Source: Mycobacterium sp. 050128 (lineage in GTDB: Bacteria > Actinomycetota > Actinomycetes > Mycobacteriales > Mycobacteriaceae). Taken from it: 64,000 nucleotides of DNA. The position numbers and the translations under genes were made by a program. Shown piece by piece: positions 52,716-61,217 of the stretch. The DNA is taken from assembly GCF_036409155.1 (NCBI RefSeq), contig NZ_JAZGLW010000006.1, positions 62,001 through 126,000 of the forward strand, in the 5' to 3' direction. Position 1 is the stretch's first letter, and each line of letters opens with the position of its first letter. A model generated the notes under the pieces. The model saw only the letters and a program-made list of their open reading frames with translations. It was not told where the DNA came from and made no database searches.

Positions 52716-53648
52716 TCAGCTCCCTAGGAGGCCCTGCACGCGTCTGTGGGAATCCTCGTCGTCGAGCATGTGCACCATCAACAGCATATTCGGATGGTCG
52801 AGCGGACGAAGTTGAACGAGCCGGGCACGGACTTCACCGACGTCGGGGTGGTTGATGGTCTCTACGTGGTCGGCGACGCCCTGCACTTCGTGTCGTTCCC
52901 ACACATCGCGGAAGAACTCGCTTTCGGCTATGAGGTGGTCGACGACAGTTGCGAAGTGTGCATCACCCGGATATTTGGCGGCTTCCGCGCGAAAGCGTCC
53001 CGTCGCCCGCTCTGTCTCGACCTCCCAGTTCACCAGGCGTTCCCGCAACTCGGGGCACATCACCTGAATCCACAGCCCGTTTCGTTGTTCGGGCGGCAGC
53101 GTCGACGGGTCGATGAACAGTCGCGCGTAGGACTGGTTCCAGGTCACCAGATCGGTAGCGGGCAACATGAGGTGTGCCGGGTTGGGCAACAGGCTGTCGA
53201 CGAGGGCGACCAGGCCGCCGCCGACCTGACGGCGATCGAGGTAGATCGTGCGCGGTGTCAGGCCGGCCAAGCGTCGCAGGTAGCTGTGCCCCTTGTCGTC
53301 GAGCCTGAGCGCACGCGCCAAGGCTTCGATGACCTGCGGCGTGGTGTGGATGTCTCTGCCCTGTTCCAGCCACGTGTACCAGGTGACGCTCACCGCGGCG
53401 ATGTCGGCCACTTCGTGGCGCCGCAGTCCTTTTACCCGTCGTCGACCGCGACGCGGTATGCCGATGTCCTCGGGCTGCAGCGATTCTCGACGCGCGCGCA
53501 AGAAGGCCGCCAGCGCTTCGCGACGGGCCCGGTCCTCTGACAATGTCGCACGGCTGCGCTCGGTCATCGGGGCGAAGTCGGGAGGGCGAGGGTCGCCGCA
53601 CTGGACCTGTGGCACGCGGCTGGGCATGGTCAGGCTGGCGTTGGGCAT
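52716..53648 (-). CDS. XRE-family regulator with MmyB-like ligand domain
   Basis: Predicted 310-residue regulator. Helix-turn-helix at about residues 70-125 (VKGLRRHEVADIAAVSVTWYTWLEQGRDIHTTPQVIEALARAL), then a PAS-like MmyB domain (about 150-300) with LMLPATDLVTWNQSYARLF, typical of actinobacterial XRE/MmyB proteins that often control neighbouring oxidoreductases. Start candidates are ATG 53648 and a later ATG at residue 28. It is divergent from the TetR gene, with a palindromic operator in between. Confidence 0.88.
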   Translation of the reverse strand: MPNASLTMPSRVPQVQCGDPRPPDFAPMTERSRATLSEDRARREALAAFLRARRESLQPEDIGIPRRGRRRVKGLRRHEVADIAAVSVTWYTWLEQGRDIHTTPQVIEALARALRLDDKGHSYLRRLAGLTPRTIYLDRRQVGGGLVALVDSLLPNPAHLMLPATDLVTWNQSYARLFIDPSTLPPEQRNGLWIQVMCPELRERLVNWEVETERATGRFRAEAAKYPGDAHFATVVDHLIAESEFFRDVWERHEVQGVADHVETINHPDVGEVRARLVQLRPLDHPNMLLMVHMLDDEDSHRRVQGLLGS

Positions 53649-53829
53649 GGATCAACTCCTTGTCGCAGTAGCGGGGTCGTCGAGCGGACTTGAACGGCGG
53701 ACTGGTCGTGAGCGGGCGGTGATGCCAGAAATACGCGGGCGAGCTGCGGGCGGCGGGGACGGTCGGGCCATGACACCGCGGCGTACGCTGCGGTGTCAAC
53801 GTGCAAGCATCGCTGTCCACAAGGTGAAG

Positions 53830-53854
53830 ACTACACTACACCGACTAGTGTAGT
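53830..53854. promoter_or_regulatory. Palindromic operator candidate upstream of TetR gene
   Basis: ACTACACTA (53830-53838) and TAGTGTAGT (53846-53854) are perfect 9-base inverted arms around a 7-base spacer. It lies 36 bases before the TetR start and 180 bases before the divergent XRE gene start. Spacing and symmetry fit TetR autoregulation. Confidence 0.65.
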
Positions 53855-53889
53855 TTGAGATTCGTCACAGTTTTGAAAGGATGCGCGGA

Positions 53890-54510
53890 ATGACCACCGC
53901 CGACTCCGGGAGGCGCGGGCGAGGGCGCTCTGAGACCAAGCGACTTGCGATTCTCGACGCAGCGCAGGAACTCTTCGTTGCACACGGGTTCGACGTCGCG
54001 AGCGTCGATGCGATCTCGGCCCGCGCCGAGGTCTCGAAGCGAACGGTCTACGACCACTTCGGCGATAAGGAGAACATCTACACCACGGTGGTTGAACGGT
54101 CGGCGGAGAAGGTGCTGGTCACCGTCGTGGCTGCGCTGGAAGACGAACTGCCCTCAGGTTGCGATCTGCGTGACGGACTGCTGGCCTTCGTGCGCCGCGT
54201 CGCAACCGACACGTTCGCATCGTCTGCTTACGTCGAATTCCGAAGTCTGGTGAACTCTGGCGCGGCTCGGCGGCGCGTGCCGGGGTCGATACGCAACAAG
54301 CCCAAGGAACTCTTCATCGAACGGATGGAAAAATTCGCCGCTCAGGGCGCGATTCGAACTGACAACCCGTCTCGGGCGGCCGAGCATTTCATCGCGCTGA
54401 CGATGCTCCTCGCGCAGGACATCGTCGCAATCACCGACGAATCGAGCTGGGACGCAGTCGATTCGATTCTCGTCGATGGAGTGGACGCCTTCATACGGGC
54501 TTACACGTAA
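53890..54510 (+). CDS. TetR-family regulator
   Basis: Predicted 206-residue repressor. Helix-turn-helix at about residues 28-55 (VDAISARAEVSKRTVYDHFGDKE), helical ligand-binding part to the end, including RSLVNSGAARRRVPG, of the AefR-like type. ATG 53890 stands nine bases after GAAAGG and is preferred over ATG 53881, which touches that site. A perfect palindrome upstream is a likely binding site. Target genes may be the ferredoxin and thiolase genes that follow on the opposite strand. Confidence 0.87.
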   Translation: MTTADSGRRGRGRSETKRLAILDAAQELFVAHGFDVASVDAISARAEVSKRTVYDHFGDKENIYTTVVERSAEKVLVTVVAALEDELPSGCDLRDGLLAFVRRVATDTFASSAYVEFRSLVNSGAARRRVPGSIRNKPKELFIERMEKFAAQGAIRTDNPSRAAEHFIALTMLLAQDIVAITDESSWDAVDSILVDGVDAFIRAYT

Positions 54511-54536
54511 CTGCACGCCCGGCGACCGCTCGGCTT

Positions 54537-54728
54537 TCAGCTGTCGATGCTGATCGCCCGTTTCGGGCAGGCGTTCACGGCGTCTTGTAGCTTGTCGCGC
54601 AGGTTCTCCGATGGATTCTCGTTGAGCACGTACAAGTACTCATCCTCCCGAACCTCGAACAGCTCCGGCGCCGCGAAGCAGCATAACGCATTCGATTCGC
54701 AGAGGTCGAAATTCACGACGATCTTCAT
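54537..54728 (-). CDS. 3Fe-4S-type ferredoxin
   Basis: Predicted 63-residue ferredoxin. Cluster ligands are Cys10, Cys16 and Cys54 (CESNALC and NACPKRAI), the set of three expected for a single 3Fe-4S cluster of the P450-partner type; Cys17 is an extra. Such ferredoxins pass electrons to P450 enzymes. No P450 gene adjoins it; the only one in the window is at 26344. It converges on the TetR gene and starts 118 bases downstream of the thiolase stop on the same strand. Confidence 0.88.
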   Translation of the reverse strand: MKIVVNFDLCESNALCCFAAPELFEVREDEYLYVLNENPSENLRDKLQDAVNACPKRAISIDS

Positions 54729-54846
54729 ACCGTCATCGTGTCGGAAATCGTGGTGCGCTACGAGACCGTACCGATGAGAGCATGTAGGCCACTACTTTTG
54801 GATGTAGAAGTGTCAACTACGCCAGTGGCACAGTCGCGAGCGTGGC

Positions 54847-56013
54847 CTAGACCAACTCGACAAGAGTTGCATTGGCCGTGCCCCCACCCTCGCACATCGT
54901 CTGAAGGCCGTAACGGATTCCCTTGTCGCGCATGTGATGAATCATCTTGGTCATCAACACGGTGCCCGATGCCCCGAGGGGGTGCCCTACGGCGATGGCT
55001 CCGCCCAGTGGATTCAGCACCCTGTCATTAACCCCGAAGTTCGCCTGCCAGGCGAGCGGCACCGAGGCGAACGCTTCGTTTACCTCGAAGACGCCGATGT
55101 CGGAAATGGTCAATCCAGTTCTGCGCAATAGCTTCTCGGTCGCGGGAATCGGTGCGGTCAGCATCTGCACCGGGTCCGAGCCGGCCACTGCGCCTGCGTG
55201 GTAGCGGACGATCGGAATCAACCCGAGCTCGCGGGCCTTCTGCGGTGTAGTGATCAGAGTGGCCGATGCGCCGTCGGAGATTTGCGACGCGTTTCCAGCG
55301 TGAATCACCCCGTCGGCTTGGAACGACGGCTTCAGCCCGGCAAGTGTCTCGACCGACGTCCCACGGCGCACGCCTTCATCGGTGACAAAGTCCGGCTTGT
55401 CCGGGAGCACGGCCAACTGACTAGCGAAGGCGCCGCGATCAATGGCGGCGGCGGCAAGTTCATGGGACCGCACCGAGTAATCATCGAGTGCACGGCGGCT
55501 CAACCCCCACTGCTTCGCGATCAATTCAGCGCCGACACCTTGGTTGAAGTCGCCGTTGGGAAAGATCCCCGATTCCAGGTCGGACTTGTAACGGCTACGC
55601 ACCAACGGGCCGAACGGGCGACCGAGTTCGCGGCCGGCTCCCAACGGGACTCGATTCATCGACTCCACACCACCAGCAACGACGACGTCATAGTGACCGC
55701 TGCGTATCAACCCGGCCGCGAAGTCGACCGCGGACTGACTGGAACCGCATGCGCGGTTAACCGTCAGCGCGGGGATGGCCTCAGGCCAGCCGGCCGCCAG
55801 CACCGAGTATCGGCCGATCTGTGCGGCCTGATCACCGACCTGATTGACGCATCCCCAAATGACGTCGTCGACGACGGAGGCGTCGATTCCCGTGCGGCGC
55901 TGCAGTGCGCGCAGTACTTGAGCGGACAGGTCGACGGGGTGTACGTCAGCCAATGATCCGTTGCGCTTGCCAATGGGCGTGCGTACGGCATCGACGATGA
56001 CAGCTTCAGGCAT
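54847..56013 (-). CDS. Acetyl-CoA C-acyltransferase (thiolase)
   Basis: Predicted 388-residue degradative-type thiolase that cleaves 3-ketoacyl-CoA. Active-site residues are visible: Cys89 in VNRACGSSQSAV, the FEVNEAFASVPLAW region, His in GHPLGASG, and the second Cys in MCEGGG. Length is normal for the family. The ATG is preceded by GGAGG. It would complete beta-oxidation cycles started by the dehydrogenases and hydratases of the region. Confidence 0.92.
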   Translation of the reverse strand: MPEAVIVDAVRTPIGKRNGSLADVHPVDLSAQVLRALQRRTGIDASVVDDVIWGCVNQVGDQAAQIGRYSVLAAGWPEAIPALTVNRACGSSQSAVDFAAGLIRSGHYDVVVAGGVESMNRVPLGAGRELGRPFGPLVRSRYKSDLESGIFPNGDFNQGVGAELIAKQWGLSRRALDDYSVRSHELAAAAIDRGAFASQLAVLPDKPDFVTDEGVRRGTSVETLAGLKPSFQADGVIHAGNASQISDGASATLITTPQKARELGLIPIVRYHAGAVAGSDPVQMLTAPIPATEKLLRRTGLTISDIGVFEVNEAFASVPLAWQANFGVNDRVLNPLGGAIAVGHPLGASGTVLMTKMIHHMRDKGIRYGLQTMCEGGGTANATLVELV

Positions 56014-56280
56014 GGTTTTCCTCCAGGGTCGGGGTGGGAGGACGGTGCGCAGTACCGTCGAATGTCCTGTCGCTGGCCGGGTTTCGCCGCGACAGGCCCG
56101 CGTGTGGCGATGCTACGCCAGCCCGCGTGGAGCAATCGGGTGGCGCCAGTACCCCCCGGTGCGTTGTGCATCGAGGGTGGCAGTACCACTAATGGCATGG
56201 TCTGAATCTGTTCCGGAGCCCGTATTGGTGCGAACGTTCGACGTGACCAAGACGGAGTATGCGGGGAGAGAGGATGCTGC

Positions 56281-57096
56281 GTGGAAACGAACAACGGCAA
56301 TTCCAATGTGCTCGTCGTTGGGGGTACAGGCAGCGTGCGCACGGTGACACTGAACCGCCCAGAGCGGATGAACGCCGTCAACGAGGAGTTGCACGGTGCG
56401 CTGGCCAACGTGTGGGCTGCACTGCGCGACGACGACGAGGTGCGGGCCGTGGTGCTTACCGGCGCGGGTAAGGCGTTCTCGGCCGGCGGAGATATGGAGT
56501 ATCTCGCCAAAGTGTCTCACGATGACGAGTTCCGGTACCGCACCATGGCCGAGGCCCGTCGGATCGTCTCCGAGATGCTCGCCTTCCCCAAGCCGGTGAT
56601 CGCCGCGGTAAATGGGCCGGCCGTCGGATTAGGTTGCAGTCTGGCGGTTTTGGCCGATGTGGTGTTCATCAGCGAAGGCGCCTTCATGGCTGATCCGCAC
56701 GTGACCCTGGGGGTCGTGGCCGCCGATGGCGGCGTGTTGGCCTGGCCGCTGGTGACGAGCATGCTGCGAGCCAAAGAGTACTTGTTCACCGGTGATCGCA
56801 TCGACGCCGTGGAGGCCGAGCGCATTGGTCTCGCCAATCACGTCGTTCCTTCTGAGGATCTGTTAACCAGGGCGTACGGCCTCGCCGAGCGGTTGGCAGA
56901 TCAACCAAAACAGGCACTTTGGGACACGAAGCGCGCCCTCAACATGCATGTCAAAGCTGCTGTCGAGAAAGTGGTCGACTTCGCGTTCGCAGCGGAGAGC
57001 GAGACGTTCGCCCTACCGCAGCTTAAGGCTCAGCTCGCGGTTTACACGACCGACCGAAACATCAGCACCCCGAGTACTGCCGCCGCGAGGTCATGA
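56281..57096 (+). CDS. Enoyl-CoA hydratase/isomerase family protein
   Basis: Predicted 271-residue crotonase-fold enzyme with TLNRPERMNAVNEEL, GAGKAFSAGGDMEYLAK (first oxyanion segment) and AVNGPAVGLGCSLAVLADVVF (second). The active-site loop has DPHVTLGVVAADGGVLAWP, with an Asp/Ala pattern instead of the usual Glu/Gly, so hydratase activity should not be assumed. Start is GTG 56281. It opens a plus-strand run of six genes with short gaps or overlaps, up to the acyl-CoA ligase. Confidence 0.87.
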   Translation: METNNGNSNVLVVGGTGSVRTVTLNRPERMNAVNEELHGALANVWAALRDDDEVRAVVLTGAGKAFSAGGDMEYLAKVSHDDEFRYRTMAEARRIVSEMLAFPKPVIAAVNGPAVGLGCSLAVLADVVFISEGAFMADPHVTLGVVAADGGVLAWPLVTSMLRAKEYLFTGDRIDAVEAERIGLANHVVPSEDLLTRAYGLAERLADQPKQALWDTKRALNMHVKAAVEKVVDFAFAAESETFALPQLKAQLAVYTTDRNISTPSTAAARS

Positions 57097-57148
57097 CGCG
57101 CGACGCGATCACGTCACAAGCACGGCCGACTACCAACGAAGGACCATC

Positions 57149-58372
57149 ATGGACAACTCACTCAACTGGCTGGTTTCTGTCGACGACCACGTGCTCGAGC
57201 CGCCGCACGTCTGGCAGGAGAGACTGCCTCAGAAATTCAAGGAGGCCGGACCGCGAATCACGCGGGACGCCAACGGCGAGGCCTGGATGTTCGAGGGCAA
57301 ACGCAAGGCCACGACGGGTCTGGCTGCCGCGGCCGGCAAGAAGCGCGAGGAGTTCAGTCCGGAGCCGGTGACGTATGACGACATGCGACCGGGATGCTAC
57401 GAACCCAACGCCCGGATCGAGGACATGAACCGGGCCGGTGTGCTTGCGTCCCTGTCGTTTCCGTCGTTTCCGCGCTTCTGCGGACAGGAATTCACCGAGG
57501 CCGAGGATCGCGAGCTAGGGCTGCTGTGCGTAAAGGCGTACAACGACTGGATGATTGAGGAGTGGTGCGGCGCGGCCCCGGACCGACTCATCCCCATGGT
57601 CATCTTGCCACTGTGGGATCCCAAGCTGGCCGCCCAGGAGATCGAGCGCACGGCGGCTATGGGCGCCAAGGCGATCGCCTTCAGCGAGAATCCTTACCTG
57701 CTGGGACTGCCGTCCATTCACGATCCCAGCGGATATTGGGAGCCAATGATCGCTGCCGCCAATGACACCGGGATGCCGCTCTGCATGCACCTCGGCTCAT
57801 CGTCGCAGCTGCCGTCGACGTCACCGGATATGCCGATGATCGGCATCATCGCGCTAACGCCGGTCGCCAGCACTGCCGCGGCGTGCATCGACTGGCTGTT
57901 CAGCCCGTGGCTGCCCAAGTACAAGAATCTCAAGTTGTGCCTGTCTGAAGGCGGTATCGGTTGGATTCCCTACGTGCTCGAGCGCTGTGACCACGTCGTT
58001 GAGGTACAGCGTGCCTGGGCGTCGAAAGGCAGCTTCGGCGGCGGCGATATGACCACCGGTGAGGTCGGGGAGCACAGTGAGACCGGCGGCCTCGATCTAT
58101 CGGTCATGCCGTCGGAGTTGTTTCGTAAGCACATCTTTGGATGCTTCATCGAGGATCCCTTCGGCGTGGCGTCGATCGAGAAGATCGGTGTCGACAACGT
58201 GATGATCGAGACGGACTACCCGCATACCGACTCGACGTGGCCTAATTGCATCGAGGTGGCGCACAAGGAACTCGCCGGCCTACCGGACGACGTCAAGCGA
58301 AAAGTCATGCAGACCAACGCTGCGCGGGTGTTCAACTTCGAACTGCCCGAGCCGCCAGCGACACGCGAGTGA
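57149..58372 (+). CDS. Amidohydrolase family 2 protein (metal-dependent hydrolase/decarboxylase fold)
   Basis: Predicted 407-residue TIM-barrel protein of the ACMSD-like amidohydrolase 2 family. Metal-binding candidates: VDDHVLEPP near residue 10 in place of the usual DxHxH, CMHLGSSS near 212, SEGGIGWIPY near 268 and the late ETDYPHTDSTWP near 355. Related mycobacterial proteins sit in lipid and steroid catabolic clusters; the reaction could be hydrolysis or decarboxylation of a ring-derived acid. ATG 57149 has AAGGA upstream. The next gene overlaps its stop. Confidence 0.87.
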   Translation: MDNSLNWLVSVDDHVLEPPHVWQERLPQKFKEAGPRITRDANGEAWMFEGKRKATTGLAAAAGKKREEFSPEPVTYDDMRPGCYEPNARIEDMNRAGVLASLSFPSFPRFCGQEFTEAEDRELGLLCVKAYNDWMIEEWCGAAPDRLIPMVILPLWDPKLAAQEIERTAAMGAKAIAFSENPYLLGLPSIHDPSGYWEPMIAAANDTGMPLCMHLGSSSQLPSTSPDMPMIGIIALTPVASTAAACIDWLFSPWLPKYKNLKLCLSEGGIGWIPYVLERCDHVVEVQRAWASKGSFGGGDMTTGEVGEHSETGGLDLSVMPSELFRKHIFGCFIEDPFGVASIEKIGVDNVMIETDYPHTDSTWPNCIEVAHKELAGLPDDVKRKVMQTNAARVFNFELPEPPATRE

Positions 58373-59271
58373 GCAAGCCCCGCCGCGGCGGGATGGACGT
58401 GTGGCTGTCGTTGCCGTTCCTCTCCACGGAGGGCATGGCCATGCTCACCACGGCAGCGGAAAAGGCCGGGGTGAGCGGGGTTGCGCTGTCCGAACACCCT
58501 GCTGTGCCTGCTGATTTCTCGTCGCCATATCCCTACGGTGACGGCAAACCGGTTGATCTGCCGACCGATACGTTGCTACCCGACCCGATCATCACCATCA
58601 CCGGCCTGGCAGCTGCGACAACGACGATCCGGTTCATGACCGCTGTGCTTATTGCTCCGTTGCGGCATCCGGTGATGCTGGCCAAGGAGGTCGCCACTGC
58701 AGCAGCGATATCGGGTGGTCGCATCGACCTGGGAGTCGGTGTCGGCTGGCTGCGCGAGGAGTTCGAGGCGCTGGGCAATGTGTGGTTCGACACGCGTGGC
58801 GTGGTGCTCGACGAGATGTTGGGACTGCTACCGAAGCTGTGGACCGGAGCACCGGTGGCGCATCGCGGCGAATTCTTCGAGTTCGCCGCAGTCGCGGTGA
58901 ACCCGACTCCACCGCAACCCCTTCCGATCTTCGTCGGTGGCACTTCCAAGACGGCCGCCCGCCGTTGCGCCGCGTTCGCAGACGGTTGGGTGGGAGCGAA
59001 TCACTCGGTGAACGAGGTCGCTGAGGTGGTCGCGCGGCTACGGGAGGCGCGCACCGCCGTTGGTGCCGACTGCGGCCCATTCGTGATACGCACGGGTCTG
59101 CGCGGCTCGGTCACGCCAGTGAAGGTCGCCCAGTTGCGCGAGCTGGGCGCGGACTCACTGCTGCTGTCCCCGTGGCAGGTTGGTGAGCGGCACGAGTCCA
59201 TCCACGACGTCGACGTCAGTGCGATCGCCGACGCGCTGCCAAATTTGGTCGACATGATCACGAGCGCATAG
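58369..59271 (+). CDS. LLM-class F420-dependent oxidoreductase
   Basis: Predicted 300-residue luciferase-like TIM-barrel enzyme of the F420 branch. Features: ALSEHPAVPADFSSPYPY early, MTAVLIAPLRHPVMLAKEVAT, SGGRIDLGVGVGWLREEFEALG and PLPIFVGGTSKTAARR, the usual F420-LLM pattern. The GTG at 58369 overlaps the previous stop (GTGA); ATG 58393 is an alternative. It likely reduces or oxidises a pathway intermediate with F420. Confidence 0.9.
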   Translation: MSKPRRGGMDVWLSLPFLSTEGMAMLTTAAEKAGVSGVALSEHPAVPADFSSPYPYGDGKPVDLPTDTLLPDPIITITGLAAATTTIRFMTAVLIAPLRHPVMLAKEVATAAAISGGRIDLGVGVGWLREEFEALGNVWFDTRGVVLDEMLGLLPKLWTGAPVAHRGEFFEFAAVAVNPTPPQPLPIFVGGTSKTAARRCAAFADGWVGANHSVNEVAEVVARLREARTAVGADCGPFVIRTGLRGSVTPVKVAQLRELGADSLLLSPWQVGERHESIHDVDVSAIADALPNLVDMITSA

Positions 59272-59283
59272 GAGCGATTCGAC

Positions 59284-60438
59284 GTGAAGCGGACGATTTT
59301 CGAAGACGAGCACGACATGTTCCGAGACTCGGTGCGAACGTTCGTCCAGCGTGAGCTCACAACGAAATTCGAACAATGGGAGCGCACCGGGATCGTCGAC
59401 AAGGCTGTGTTCGCGAGGGCGGGCGAGGCGGGAATCCTGGGGGTGTCCGTCCCGGAGCAGTTCGGCGGTGGCGGTCAGCACGACTTCCGGTTCAACGCTG
59501 TCTTCCTCGAAGAGGTATGTCGAGAAGGGGTGATGAGCGCAGGTCTAGGCATCTCCAACCATGTTGACGTCGTGCTCCCGTACTTCTTGAAGTACGGGAC
59601 TCCCGCCCAGCAGGAATGCTGGCTACCAGGGCTTACCTCGGGGGAACTGGTCGGCGCGATCGCGATGACCGAACCCAACACCGGCTCCGACCTGGCAGCT
59701 ATATCCACAACTGCAAGGCTTGAAGGCGACACCTATATCGTGAACGGCGCCAAGGTCTTCATCTCCAACGGGATCAACTGCGATCTCGTGATCGTGGTCT
59801 GTCGCAGCGGTAACGACGGCACCGCACGGCGAAACCTAAGCCTTCTCGTCGTCGAAGCCGATCGGGCGGGATTCTCGAGGGGGCGCAACCTCGACAAACT
59901 GGGACAGCACGCCGCTGACACAGCCGAATTGTTCTTCGAGAACGTGGAGGTGCCCGCGCACAACCTGCTCGGCGAGCAGGACCGCGGATTTTACCAGTTG
60001 ATGGCAATGCTGCCGCAGGAACGGCTGTCGATCGCGGTGATGGCGTTGGCACACGCCCGCGCCGCCTTCGACGACACTCTGGCCTACTGCAAGGTGCGCC
60101 ACGCGTTCGGTCAACCCATTGGGTCGTTCCAGAACTCGCGATTCCAACTCGCAACGATGCGGACCGAACTCGACGTCGCCCAGGCATTCGTCGACGCGCA
60201 GTTGATCGCTTATCTCGCCGGCGAATTGACGGGAGAGGAAGCCGCGCAAGCGAAGTGGTGGTGTGCCGACCTGAATAACCGACTACTCCAGACCTGCGTT
60301 CAGCTGCACGGCGCCTACGGCTACATGGAGGAGTGCGCAGTTGGACGCGCATGGCGCGACGGTCGGGCGATGTCGATCTACGGCGGTACCAACGAGATCA
60401 TGAAGGACATCATCGGCCGCAGGATGCTGAGCGTGTAG
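59284..60438 (+). CDS. Acyl-CoA dehydrogenase
   Basis: Predicted 384-residue FAD enzyme with a complete, canonical layout: GEAGILGVSVPEQFGGGG, AMTEPNTGSDLAAISTTA, FISNGINCDLVIVV, LGQHAADTAELFFENVEVP, RHAFGQPIGSFQNSRFQLA, LHGAYGYMEECAVGRAWRD and GGTNEIMKDIIGRRM. Unlike the paired genes at 41913-48632 it should act as a homotetramer. Start is GTG 59284, 12 bases after the LLM gene. The following gene overlaps its TAG by one base. Confidence 0.92.
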   Translation: MKRTIFEDEHDMFRDSVRTFVQRELTTKFEQWERTGIVDKAVFARAGEAGILGVSVPEQFGGGGQHDFRFNAVFLEEVCREGVMSAGLGISNHVDVVLPYFLKYGTPAQQECWLPGLTSGELVGAIAMTEPNTGSDLAAISTTARLEGDTYIVNGAKVFISNGINCDLVIVVCRSGNDGTARRNLSLLVVEADRAGFSRGRNLDKLGQHAADTAELFFENVEVPAHNLLGEQDRGFYQLMAMLPQERLSIAVMALAHARAAFDDTLAYCKVRHAFGQPIGSFQNSRFQLATMRTELDVAQAFVDAQLIAYLAGELTGEEAAQAKWWCADLNNRLLQTCVQLHGAYGYMEECAVGRAWRDGRAMSIYGGTNEIMKDIIGRRMLSV

Positions 60439-61217
60439 TGGATCTGGGCACTCAGCACCTGCGTATCGACTGCCGCGACCGAACGGCGTGGTGCGTAGTC
60501 GACAATCCGTTGCAGCGCAACGCGCTATCGGATGCGATGTATGCCGGACTAGGACGTGCTATCCGCATGGTCGAGGATGACTCCGATCTCGACGCGCTCG
60601 TCGTGACCGGCGTCGACGACGTATTCATCGTCGGGGGGGACCCCGCGTCACACGCCAACGATGAAACTTCGCTTGGCGAAGACGACCTGCCGTTTGGGCT
60701 GTTACACCGCACTGGCATGCCGGTGGTCGCCGCGATCAACGGACACTGCCAGGCCAGCGGAGTCTGGTTCGCCGTGCTCGCAGATGTCGCTGTCGCTAGT
60801 GACCGGGCCCGGTTCCGCCTGCCGGAACTTCGATTGGGCGTCGCTGCACCATGGAGCTCGACGCTGCTGCCCCCTGTCATCGGATTGGCCCGAGCCAAGG
60901 AGCTGGCTCTTACGTCGCGCCCGTTCTCGGCCGGCGAGGCAATGGCAATGGGATTGATCGCGCGCGTGGTGCCACACGACGAGCTGCACGACGCAGCGGC
61001 TGGCATAGTCGCCGATCTCCTCGAAGCAGCACCGGCAGCGCGTGCGGCTTGGAAGGCGGCCGCCCACGAACACATCTCACCTGTGGGCGAGCACTTGGTG
61101 GAGGCGTCGATCAAGACCGCCGAGGCGAAGGAAGGATTCGCCGCATATGCCGACCGTCGGCCCGCATCGTGGTCGCTGCGGCACAACGGACGTGAGGAAG
61201 GACGGGTCAATGGTTGA
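60438..61217 (+). CDS. Divergent enoyl-CoA hydratase/isomerase family protein
   Basis: Predicted 259-residue crotonase-fold protein: DNPLQRNALSDAMYAGLG, a shortened first oxyanion segment (DDVFIVGGDPASHAND) and AAINGHCQASGVWFAVLADVAVA. The active-site loop (PELRLGVAAPWSSTLLP) lacks the usual Gly-Gly and acidic residues, so it may be an isomerase, hydrolase or other crotonase-type enzyme. The GTG start overlaps the previous stop (TAGTG). The ligase gene begins inside its last codons. Confidence 0.83.
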   Translation: MDLGTQHLRIDCRDRTAWCVVDNPLQRNALSDAMYAGLGRAIRMVEDDSDLDALVVTGVDDVFIVGGDPASHANDETSLGEDDLPFGLLHRTGMPVVAAINGHCQASGVWFAVLADVAVASDRARFRLPELRLGVAAPWSSTLLPPVIGLARAKELALTSRPFSAGEAMAMGLIARVVPHDELHDAAAGIVADLLEAAPAARAAWKAAAHEHISPVGEHLVEASIKTAEAKEGFAAYADRRPASWSLRHNGREEGRVNG

